A stretch of DNA of 13,854 nucleotides from an uncultured Eubacterium sp. (GTDB lineage: Bacteria > Bacillota > Clostridia > Lachnospirales > Lachnospiraceae): the NCBI GenBank assembly GCA_902475415.1, contig CABRZK010000032.1, positions 1 through 13,854 on the forward strand. The letters are read 5' to 3'. The notes under the pieces were generated by a model that ran no database searches, was not told where the DNA came from, and saw only the letters and a list, made by a program, of their open reading frames with translations. Positions 8,101 to 13,099 of the stretch are shown one piece after another. Within the stretch, counting starts at the first letter, position 1. Every line of letters starts with the position of its first letter. Made by a program: the position numbers and the translations under genes.

Positions 8101-8584
8101 TCATTACTTTCGTTCCGTACATCTGATCCACGTCTCCCACAAGCAAGGTCACACTTCCGTCCGAATACTCCTGAATCACATGATCTACCGGCATATAAGT
8201 AGTAGGACGGTGATGCTGCGGCCAGTTGAACTCAATACCACCGGAAATCCACGGCCCTGCCAGTCCCACCAGTGCCGGTTTGATCACATGGTTATAATAG
8301 ACAAAATCATAATCATTGGTCTTATCATAAGCACGCTGAATTCTTCCGCCCAGCTCCGGCAAAACCATGATTTTCAGGTATTCATTTTCCAGATATACCG
8401 CATGCCAGATTTTATCCTTCTTTTCATGACTGATTTTTTCTGTCGTCGGATACGGATACACCTTTCCGGAACTTCCCTGATACACTCGTTTCTCCAGAAA
8501 CATCGGATTTTTATCCGGTGCCCCAATCTCATAAGTTGGGATTTTTACATCTTCTTCCCAGATTTTTGCATAGCCTTTCTGCAT
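5123..8584 (-). CDS. DUF5107 domain protein with TPR repeats (1153 aa)
   Basis: The function is not established. Residues about 1-400 form a DUF5107 domain, which looks like the galactose-mutarotase-type beta-sandwich of many sugar-binding enzymes. Motifs are VLPELGGRIQRAYD, WISGGIEFNWPQHHRP (about 110-125, with adjacent histidines), WANPAVSVNEYTQ and CGEFGKAWDRNLTDADG. TPR-type helical repeats follow at about 482-640, 799-885, 950-1025 and 1102-1149. There is no signal peptide, so it is cytoplasmic. I start at the ATG at 8584 because AGGAGAG lies about eight bases upstream; the frame is open to a GTG at 8650, which has no such site. A Lys/Thr/Cys-rich stretch at about 658-710 interrupts the repeats and may be an insertion. 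An AraC-family regulator is divergent across 408 bases, and a GH112 gene lies nearby, so a carbohydrate-related role is likely but inferred. Confidence 0.82.
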   Translation of the reverse strand: MQKGYAKIWEEDVKIPTYEIGAPDKNPMFLEKRVYQGSSGKVYPYPTTEKISHEKKDKIWHAVYLENEYLKIMVLPELGGRIQRAYDKTNDYDFVYYNHVIKPALVGLAGPWISGGIEFNWPQHHRPTTYMPVDHVIQEYSDGSVTLLVGDVDQMYGTKVMTSFTLYPDKAYIEIRGQLYNRTPLPQTFLWWANPAVSVNEYTQSIFPPDVHTVYDHGKRAVSRFPIAKGEYYKHDYSEGVDISRYKNIPVPTSYMAETSKYDFVGGYDYKKEAGLLHVADHHVSPGKKQWTWGCGEFGKAWDRNLTDADGPYIELMTGVYTENQPDFSWLKPFEEKVFTQYFMPYKKVGAVKNATIHAAVNLELTGQQAKVTVYATEEYTDAEIVLEQNRTVIFQKQTTLSPVDIFEEQIPTTVGKVQELKVSVYGHGRLLVSYEPEEETIPKLGEPAEPAKKPEEILTNEELFLTAQHIEQHRHATWQPDFYYLEGLKRDPGDSRINQAYGMLLMREGQFAQAEKHFRVAIKRLTWRSPNPYDSETYYNLGLTLFYQDRKKEAYDAFYKATWTNAQQEMSYYYLAAIACENGEYEQALELIERSLVKNSHNVKARGLKVVLLRKLNRMEEAAVWRAENLKLDAFDYVTLFEQVLTEENWAEKVWNKASGKETVRTEDTKKKEWDDRGMCDATAETHCSGIVMHDSINNICQTKNIFAKRSRGFFETYLQTARDYAEYGCLEETMAVLQNCPVKQPMIYYYQAYYQQKADNKATVDFAEIYRNAEQCMPDYCFPNKLEDIAVLETAIKLNPQGAKAYYYLGNLHYDKLQYEQAIHLWEQSVKLDASYPTAHRNLAIAYYNKRHDDRAAKRELEQAFALDETDSRVFLELDQLYKKMGVPFAERLKKYEKRKKLVRERDDAMLEWVTLYNLNREPQKAYDLIMSHSFRPWEGAEGRISGQYKAALTALAREKMQRKEYAEAERLLKQALQYPKNLGEGRLEGTKDNDIYYELGVALEHLNRMDEARNCFARAQTGDNEPAGAMYYYDQPADMILYQALASKKLNQMKRYHICLNKLQDYGERHLYDQVEDDFFAVSLPDFLIFEDDLTVKNKAHCYYLMGLSNLGAGEYEAAKEDFNRCIELDYNHQKSRWYRGICEEMNKKS

Positions 8585-8826
8585 TTTACTCTCTCCTGTC
8601 CTCTCTGTTCTCTTATAAAAAATTATTTTCGTCTCATATTCATGCCTCACTAGCGAAACGTGTTGCTACGCTAATTTGCAAATCCGATTCATAACCTTCA
8701 CTCAACATTCATCATACACACATGTTGACTTGCTTTGCGTTTATTTTATTTTCTTGCCTTTATTATAGTTCTGTTTTTTCCTGTTTACATCCCTTTTTAT
8801 TGCTGCTTTATTGTAAAAAATTGCTT
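8585..8826 (-). promoter_or_regulatory. Upstream region of the DUF5107/TPR gene with LacI-type dyad
   Basis: Part of the divergent regulatory region. An imperfect dyad at 8651-8673 has outer arms TAGCG/CGCTA and a CG at the centre of GCGAAACGTGTTGC (8653-8666), the style of LacI/CcpA-family operators. It lies 67-89 bases before the ATG. On the minus strand a TATAAT (8762-8767) has no good -35, and no better promoter was found, so transcription may need the neighbouring AraC regulator. The assignments are tentative. Confidence 0.35.
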
Positions 8827-8855
8827 TTGACATCTTTATATAAAACACGTATACT
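8827..8855 (+). promoter_or_regulatory. Sigma-A promoter of the AraC-family gene
   Basis: TTGACA (8827-8832) and TATACT (8850-8855) are separated by exactly 17 bp. Transcription would start near 8862, giving a leader of about 130 bases. That leader contains the palindrome ATATGATCATAT at 8911-8922. Confidence 0.75.
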
Positions 8856-8890
8856 GATGGCATAATGAGTGCAAACAAGTCAGCATACTC

Positions 8891-8922
8891 ATATGATTGA
8901 CGACCGGCGAATATGATCATAT
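8891..8922 (+). promoter_or_regulatory. Candidate operator in the araC leader: direct repeat plus palindrome
   Basis: ATATGAT occurs at 8891-8897 and again at 8911-8917, exactly 20 bp apart (two helical turns). The second copy is part of the perfect 12-bp palindrome ATATGATCATAT (8911-8922). Direct half-sites about two turns apart are typical of AraC-family binding, so autoregulation is plausible. No comparison with other genomes was possible. Confidence 0.35.
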
Positions 8923-8992
8923 AACGTTTTTGTTCATGATTTGGCTATTATTTCTATACTTTTTATATCTTTACATCTTTCGGAGGTTTTTT

Positions 8993-9835
8993 ATGATATC
9001 TTATGAAACGCACATTTTGCCCAATTCTGATTACTATGTCTATACTCCCAGCACACTGGCTAAAAAACTGTTTTTCTATCCTGTCTGTACAGGCTTCTTT
9101 CACTACGAAAGTGGATATCGTCTCTCCAGAGATTCTTACGACAGCTTTCTGCTGATGTATGTTCTGGAAGGGAACTGTTTTATTACTACTCAGAGAACTA
9201 CTCTGCAGGCTTCTGCAGATCAGATTGTTTTTCTGGATTGTTATGCACCGCATACATACGGCACCGATTCCGGATTTAAAGCTCTGTGGCTGCATTTTGA
9301 CGGTTCGATGGCGCGCGCCTTTTATGAAACTACTATCTCCGGAAAAAATATTGTACTCTATCCATCCGATCCGGAACTGATACGAAAAAATCTTTACACT
9401 ATTTATGAAATTTTCCGCAGCCGCCAGACAATCGCAGAGGAACAGCTCTCCGGTACAATTACAGAGATTCTTACTGCATTGCTATCTGCTGATACTACCC
9501 CACAGGTGACAAAGAAATCGCAAAACGGTATTGCAGATGCCATTACACATATCAATAAGTATTTTTATAAATCCATTAGTTTACAGGAGCTGGCTGACAT
9601 TGCCGCGTTGAGCCCTTATTACTTTTCCCGGGTTTTTTCAAAAGAAACCGGCATGACGCCCCACAAATATCTCATTATGACGCGTATCAATAATGCCAAA
9701 TTTTTGCTAAAAACAAGCCAGATGTCGATAAAAGAAATTGCATTTCGTTCCGGCTTTACAGATGAAAGTGCATTTTGCACAGCCTTTAAAAAAGAAGAAG
9801 GGGTAACACCAAACACTTACCGCAGACTACCCTGA
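8993..9835 (+). CDS. AraC-family transcriptional regulator (cupin sensor + double HTH)
   Basis: A 280-aa regulator. The N-terminal half (about 20-160) has the AraC-type cupin look: DSFLLMYVLEGNC, then DQIVFLDCYAPHTY, then FKALWLHFDG, a typical sugar-sensing arm. The C-terminal domain (about 180-280) has both helix-turn-helices: ISLQELADIAALSPYYFSRV (first) and MSIKEIAFRSGFTDESAFCT (second), with the family signature FKKEEGVTPNTYRR at the end. I start at the ATG at 8993 because CGGAGG lies six bases upstream. The frame is open to a TTG at 8897, which would add an implausible hydrophobic stretch. It is divergent from the DUF5107/TPR gene and most likely controls it; the effector is unknown. Downstream lies a structured non-coding region rather than a clear terminator. 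Confidence 0.92.
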   Translation: MISYETHILPNSDYYVYTPSTLAKKLFFYPVCTGFFHYESGYRLSRDSYDSFLLMYVLEGNCFITTQRTTLQASADQIVFLDCYAPHTYGTDSGFKALWLHFDGSMARAFYETTISGKNIVLYPSDPELIRKNLYTIYEIFRSRQTIAEEQLSGTITEILTALLSADTTPQVTKKSQNGIADAITHINKYFYKSISLQELADIAALSPYYFSRVFSKETGMTPHKYLIMTRINNAKFLLKTSQMSIKEIAFRSGFTDESAFCTAFKKEEGVTPNTYRRLP

Positions 9836-9844
9836 TGCAGAATC

Positions 9845-10041
9845 TGTAATTTTTATCTCAGTCGAGAAGACTCCCACTTCTGCAAGTGGTGAGTAATAAC
9901 AAGTCTTTCTCAGTGGGAGTACAATCTCCGACTGAGATAAACGCTCCGCGAGGATGTGCAGTGATTCTGAGAAGAATATGTCAGCTTTCGCTGACCAGAA
10001 TCACGCACCAAGTCTCACGTGCGTTCGACTTGAACACGCTC
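9845..10041 (-). ncRNA. Structured, apparently non-coding region (possible IS-associated guide-type RNA or relic)
   Basis: No credible coding frame is present, yet several strong hairpins follow one another. On the minus strand they are: CAAGTC/GACTTG (10027-10032 with 10009-10014); a 13-bp stem GTGCGTGATTCTG pairing with CAGAATCAC-T-GCAC (9996-10008 with 9956-9969, one bulge); a distal helix GTCAGC/GCTGAC capped by GAAA (9980-9995); and then repeat copy B. The GAAA cap is a GNRA tetraloop only on the minus strand, which argues that this strand is the RNA. A structured RNA ending at a hairpin IS end is the layout of reRNA/omega RNA at the 3' end of tnpB genes; no tnpB remains. It might instead be a small RNA or a defective element. 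Confidence 0.45.
9852..9941 (-). repeat. Hairpin repeat, copy B, with long flanking inverted repeat
   Basis: The core hairpin (9871-9893) on the minus strand is CTC-(A)-CCACTT, loop GCAG, AAGTGG-GAG, nearly identical to copy A. Here the core is enclosed by perfect 13-bp inverted arms, TTTATCTCAGTCG (9852-9864) and its complement (9929-9941), and by 8-bp arms ACTCCCAC (9870-9877) and its complement (9913-9920). The 8-bp pairing and the core hairpin share bases, so the two folds exclude each other. The layout resembles the subterminal hairpin end of an IS200/IS605-like element. Confidence 0.6.
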
Positions 10042-10171
10042 TTAACTTCATTATTTTCTCAATGCATAGAGTATATTTTACATACTATTTTCAAAAACAT
10101 ATTCCGTAAAATATACTGCATATCCAACAAAACATATCTCAAATGCACGCTTGTTATCTTATAACCTTTTC
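10042..10171. other. AT-rich spacer before the bio promoter
   Basis: The sequence between the structured region and the BirA operator is AT-rich. Apart from a short inverted match (AGTATATTTTAC at 10069-10080 against GTAAAATATACT at 10106-10117), I see no gene, promoter or terminator in it. The inverted match could form a hairpin with a 25-base loop and would end transcripts poorly. Confidence 0.4.
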
Positions 10172-10228
10172 AAATGTTAACCTAAAATAATTTTATAGGT
10201 TGACATTTATTTTTCTTACGATTATACT
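10172..10228 (+). promoter_or_regulatory. BirA operator overlapping the bioB-bioY promoter
   Basis: AAATGTTAACCTA (10172-10184) and TAGGTTGACATTT (10196-10208) form an inverted repeat with one mismatch, centre-spaced like known BirA (biotin repressor) sites. The right arm contains the -35 box TTGACA (10200-10205). After a 17-bp spacer comes TATACT (10223-10228). When biotin is plentiful, biotinyl-AMP-bound BirA should occupy the site and block RNA polymerase. The operator type follows from known Firmicute bio regulation and from the genes downstream. birA is not in the window. Confidence 0.9.
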
Positions 10229-10245
10229 TATCCTCAGATTTGATA

Positions 10246-10287
10246 CAAATACGTTTTTCCTGTCACATCCGGATCAACGCGTATTTG
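10246..10287 (+). other. Hairpin in the bioB leader
   Basis: CAAATACG (10246-10253) pairs perfectly with CGTATTTG (10280-10287) across 26 bases that include the palindrome ATCCGGAT (10267-10274). It lies about 10 bases after the predicted transcription start and 74 bases before the bioB ATG. There is no following T run, so it is not a terminator. It may stabilise the leader or be incidental. Confidence 0.3.
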
Positions 10288-10361
10288 AGATTACAATAAC
10301 ATATCATACCTTTTTGAATTTGCTACAAAAGATATGACCTGAGTAGAATGGAGTTTTTATC

Positions 10362-11318
10362 ATGAATATTTCTAAACTTGCAACCGAAATCATAAACGGT
10401 CGGCGTCTGAACCGAGGCGATGATCTTTCCTTTTTTGAAACAGCAGATTTAAAGGAACTGGCTGACGGGGCAAATACAATCCGCCAGGCACTCTGCGGCA
10501 ATTCTGTTGATCTTTGTACAATTATCAATGGACGTGCCGGTAAATGTTCCGAGAACTGTAAATTCTGTGCACAGTCTTCGTTTCACCATACTTCCTGCGA
10601 AACCTACGACATGCTGGATACCGATGTTGTCCTGGCTGACTGTCGTGCAAGGGAAGCGGCCGGTGTGCATGCTTATTCCATTGTTACAGCCGGAAGAACT
10701 GTGGAAGGTGAGGATCTCGAAAAACTGATTCATACTTATCAGAAATTACACAAAAACAGTAGCCTTCGCCTCTGTGCCTCTCATGGCTTACTGGCTCCGG
10801 AAGCTTTTTTCCGACTGAAAGATGCCGGTGTCACCATGTATCATGCAAATATCGAAACTTCCCGACGTAATTTTCCAAATATCTGTACGACACACACTTA
10901 TGATGACAAGATCCACGAAATCAAACTGGCGCAGGATGCCGGTATGGCTGTCTGTTCCGGGGGCATCATCGGTATGGGAGAAACTTTTGCAGATCGTCTG
11001 GATATGGCAGTATCCTTATCAGAACTCGGCATCGTATCTATTCCAATCAATGCGTTAATTCCGGTTCCTGGTACACCTTTTGCCGATCTTCCTCCTCTGA
11101 CCGAAGATGAAATTATCCGCACGGTTTCCATGTTCCGGTATCTGAACCCGGAAGCCTATATCCGAATGGCAGCCGGACGCAGTTATTTCAAAGATGGCGG
11201 ACGTAGACTGTTCGAAGCAGGTGTCAACGCTACAATTACCGGTGACATGCTCACTACTGTAGGAAATAATACAAAACAGGATCAGGAAATGCTTACAGAT
11301 ATGGGATTTGATATTTAA
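10362..11318 (+). CDS. bioB: Biotin synthase BioB, probable anaerobe-type (type II) variant
   Basis: BioB is a radical-SAM enzyme that inserts sulfur into dethiobiotin, the last step of biotin synthesis. The 318-aa length is normal. The radical-SAM motif is C62-x3-C66-x2-C69 in GKCSENCKFCAQ. Auxiliary-cluster residues C138 (LRLCASHG), C198 (AVCSGG) and R268 (YIRMAAGR) match the E. coli ligands C128, C188 and R260. The fourth classical ligand (E. coli C97) is replaced by Ser106 in HAYSIVTAG, while extra cysteines stand at 79, 94 and 175. That pattern fits the recently described type II BioB of obligate anaerobes, which has a [4Fe-5S] auxiliary cluster; this is an inference. The start follows GGAG at eight bases. 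It is first in a bioB-bioY unit under a BirA operator. No bioA, bioD or bioF is nearby. Confidence 0.95.
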   Translation: MNISKLATEIINGRRLNRGDDLSFFETADLKELADGANTIRQALCGNSVDLCTIINGRAGKCSENCKFCAQSSFHHTSCETYDMLDTDVVLADCRAREAAGVHAYSIVTAGRTVEGEDLEKLIHTYQKLHKNSSLRLCASHGLLAPEAFFRLKDAGVTMYHANIETSRRNFPNICTTHTYDDKIHEIKLAQDAGMAVCSGGIIGMGETFADRLDMAVSLSELGIVSIPINALIPVPGTPFADLPPLTEDEIIRTVSMFRYLNPEAYIRMAAGRSYFKDGGRRLFEAGVNATITGDMLTTVGNNTKQDQEMLTDMGFDI

Positions 11319-11363
11319 CGATAAGGCAATGATTCATCATTTTTGACGACTTATTTCCTATCG
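11319..11363 (+). other. Imperfect hairpin between bioB and bioY
   Basis: CGATA-A-GG-C-AAT pairs with ATT-T-CC-TATCG directly after the bioB stop codon. There is no T run, so it is more likely an mRNA-stabilising or partial attenuating structure than a terminator. No separate promoter or BirA site was seen in the 116-base gap. Confidence 0.3.
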
Positions 11364-11434
11364 TGCAACATTCTTTATTAAGAATAAATAATAAATAATT
11401 TCAAAAGCAGATCACAGAAAACGGAGAAAAATTT

Positions 11435-11995
11435 ATGAACACTACATCAAACACAAAAACAAGATTTTCTATTCATCAGATCGCCATGATTGCCGTCATG
11501 ACAGCAGTCACCTGTGTACTGGCACCACTTTCCCTTCCAATTGGACCAGTACCGATTTCACTCACTAATCTGGTAATTTATTTTTCCCTTTACAACCTTG
11601 GTATGAAAAAGGGAACCATCAGCTACCTGATTTATCTGCTCATCGGTCTCGTAGGAATTCCGGTATTTTCCAGTTTTACAGGAGGTCCTGGCAAGCTTTT
11701 CGGTCCTACCGGCGGTTATCTGATTGGATTTATTCCACTGGCTCTGATTGCAGGTTTCTTTATCGATCATTACAGAGATAAAAAAGTACTGTGCTTCATC
11801 GGTATGATTCTTGGCACTGCTGTCTGCTACGCACTTGGTACCGCATGGCTGGCTTTTCAGGCACATATGACGTTTCAGGCAGCGCTCATGGACGGTGTTA
11901 TACTATTTCTGCCGGGTGATTTTATCAAAATGATCCTTGCTTTGCTGATCGCACCTCAGATTCGTAAGCAGCTGAACGCTGCCGGTCTTTGCTGA
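11435..11995 (+). CDS. bioY: Biotin transporter BioY (ECF S-component)
   Basis: BioY is the membrane component that binds biotin for uptake, working with a shared energy-coupling module (EcfT/EcfA) that is not in this window. The 186-aa length and about six hydrophobic segments are typical. The family signature GGPGKLFGPTGGYLIGF (83-99) is present, as is the N-terminal PLSLPIGPVPISLTN (31-45). The ATG at 11435 has GGAG eight bases upstream. It follows bioB by 116 bases on the same strand, with no promoter or strong terminator between, so it should share BirA control. A strong terminator lies at 12109-12147. The identity is secure. Confidence 0.95.
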   Translation: MNTTSNTKTRFSIHQIAMIAVMTAVTCVLAPLSLPIGPVPISLTNLVIYFSLYNLGMKKGTISYLIYLLIGLVGIPVFSSFTGGPGKLFGPTGGYLIGFIPLALIAGFFIDHYRDKKVLCFIGMILGTAVCYALGTAWLAFQAHMTFQAALMDGVILFLPGDFIKMILALLIAPQIRKQLNAAGLC

Positions 11996-12108
11996 TCATT
12001 TCAAACAGATTTTATATATAACATCAGAATTTTTATTCCAAACAATTGATGTTACAGCTCAAAAGAGAAGACATATATTTCAAGGAAATACAGGTTTTAG
12101 ATGAACAT
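11996..12108 (+). other. Spacer between bioY and its terminator
   Basis: No gene was found. The only structure seen is a perfect 7-bp inverted repeat, AACATCA (12020-12026) and TGATGTT (12047-12053), across 20 bases in the bioY 3' untranslated region. It has no T run. Confidence 0.4.
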
Positions 12109-12147
12109 AAAAAATGCAGGCGTAGGAATCTACACCTGCATTTTTTA
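12109..12147 (+). terminator. Strong bidirectional rho-independent terminator after bioY
   Basis: AAAAAATGCAGG pairs with CCTGCATTTTTT, with an inner GTAG/CTAC extension and a short loop. It has an A run before and a T run after, so it can end transcripts on both strands. It closes the bioB-bioY unit, and could also end leftward transcripts from yfcE. Confidence 0.88.
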
Positions 12148-12160
12148 CTATATATGAACA

Positions 12161-12179
12161 AGAATGTCCCGGACATTCT
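12161..12179. promoter_or_regulatory. Perfect 19-bp palindrome
   Basis: AGAATGTCCCGGACATTCT is a perfect dyad with 9-bp arms around a single C. With a one-base loop it cannot make a normal RNA hairpin, so a protein-binding DNA site is more likely. No promoter was recognised beside it. It lies just before repeat copy C and might belong to that mobile unit. Confidence 0.4.
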
Positions 12180-12205
12180 CATCCCTTATAAATATGGAGC
12201 CGTTT

Positions 12206-12346
12206 CTCACCACCTATAGGACGCCACTGAAAAAGTCCTTATTTCACACAAAATGGTACAAGATAAAGTATACTTATGTGTTTTACGCTACTGTATATTG
12301 TATATAAAAACAGTTTTTCAGTAGCGTCCCTATAGAGGTGGGAGTC
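12206..12346 (+). repeat. Hairpin repeat, copy C, split by an insertion
   Basis: CTCACCACCTATAG (12206-12219) and AGGTGGGAGTC (12336-12346) are the two halves of the same hairpin repeat as copies A and B. Joined, they give CTC-(A)-CCACCT, loop ATAG, AGGTGG-GAG. Compared with the other copies, one stem base pair has changed on both sides (T-A to C-G), so pairing is kept. A small inverted-repeat element occupies the loop. Confidence 0.65.
12219..12329. mobile_element. MITE-like element inserted in repeat copy C
   Basis: The element is 111 bp with 16-bp terminal inverted repeats: GGACGCCACTGAAAAA (12219-12234) and TTTTTCAGTAGCGTCC (12314-12329), one mismatch. CTATA flanks it on both sides (12214-12218 and 12330-12334). 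If the outermost G/C is host sequence, the duplication is the 7-bp CCTATAG and the element is 109 bp. A third copy of the end motif, ACGCTACTG (12285-12293), lies inside. It has no coding capacity. The ends recall IS1182-like termini, but that is from memory and uncertain. Confidence 0.72.
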
Positions 12347-12409
12347 ATCTCCCATCTGATATATTTCTTTTCATCTGCACCATATTCGAAAAGCTTTTTG
12401 TCAGATATG

Positions 12410-12955
12410 CTACCATCCCATCTGATGATAAATCTTTCCTCCTAATGTTTTCCATTTGATACCATCCTCTTCCAGCATCATATAGCCATGCTCACTGCCT
12501 TCCTTTGGAATCGCTACAGATCCCGGATTGAAATAATAATTATCCGTTCCAAAAGATTCCCATGCCGGAATATGTGTATGACCATGCAGCAGGATATCCC
12601 CTTTTTGCAATGGTGGTAGCTGGTTTAAATTATAATTATGTCCATGCGTCGCATAGATGAGTCTGTCCCGATACATAAGAATACAATAATCAGCAAGAAT
12701 TGGAAATTCCAGTACCATCTGATCGACCTCCGTATCACAGTTTCCCCGTACTGCAAAAATAGTCTCCTTTCTGGCATTTAACATGGAAATGACCTGCTTT
12801 GGTGCATATTCTCTTGGGAGATCATTGCGCGGTCCATGATACAGGATATCGCCCAAAAGCAACAACCGATCTGCCTGCTCCCGATCATACGCTTCTAATA
12901 ATTTTTTTCCATAATATGCCGATCCATGGATATCGGATGCAACCATTAATCTCAT
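12410..12955 (-). CDS. yfcE: YfcE-like metallophosphoesterase
   Basis: A 181-aa cytoplasmic calcineurin-like phosphodiesterase of the YfcE/MJ0936 family. All metal-binding motifs are in order: DIH (D8, H10), GDILYHG (D36), GNCD (N72), THGH (H104) and GHTHIP (H125, H127). Characterised members hydrolyse phosphodiesters such as bis-p-nitrophenyl phosphate in vitro; the natural substrate is unknown. The ATG at 12955 follows AGGAG at ten bases. It lies downstream of rny on the same strand, but the terminator at 13012-13054 separates them, and no clear promoter of its own was seen in the 56-base gap, so it may depend on read-through. Nothing is odd in the length or residues. Confidence 0.92.
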   Translation of the reverse strand: MRLMVASDIHGSAYYGKKLLEAYDREQADRLLLLGDILYHGPRNDLPREYAPKQVISMLNARKETIFAVRGNCDTEVDQMVLEFPILADYCILMYRDRLIYATHGHNYNLNQLPPLQKGDILLHGHTHIPAWESFGTDNYYFNPGSVAIPKEGSEHGYMMLEEDGIKWKTLGGKIYHQMGW

Positions 12956-13011
12956 TTCTGTAATTCTCCTTTTTTCGAAATTTTCTCATACTTTTCCCCG
13001 AAGTTCAAAGC

Positions 13012-13054
13012 AAAAAAGACCTGCAAATCTTTTCTCAAAGATTTACAGGTCTTT
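13012..13054 (-). terminator. Rho-independent terminator after rny
   Basis: AAAGACCTG-C-AAATCTTT pairs with AAAGATTT-A-CAGGTCTTT around a 3-base loop (about 17 bp with one mismatch). On the minus strand it is followed by a T run (A run at 13012-13017). It starts about 45 bases past the RNase Y stop codon. Confidence 0.85.
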
Positions 13055-13099
13055 ACATTCATTTCATCATACGAACTGTTAGTTTATGGTCTATGATAC

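Noticed and set aside
8585..8650. Upstream GTG start for the DUF5107/TPR gene
   Set aside because: No Shine-Dalgarno site before it, while the ATG at 8584 has AGGAGAG; the extra 22 residues do not look like the family.
8897..8992. N-terminal extension of the AraC regulator giving a hydrophobic, membrane-like segment
   Set aside because: The TTG start has no ribosome-binding site, whereas the ATG at 8993 has CGGAGG at ideal spacing; the hydrophobic residues come from T-rich leader DNA.
9838..10041. CRISPR array
   Set aside because: The repeats here are inverted arms of hairpins, not regularly spaced direct repeats with variable spacers.
9886..10164. 92-codon + strand ORF between araC and bioB
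   Set aside because: It spans the hairpin region, has no family resemblance, and its composition follows the inverted repeats; the region is better read as structured non-coding sequence.
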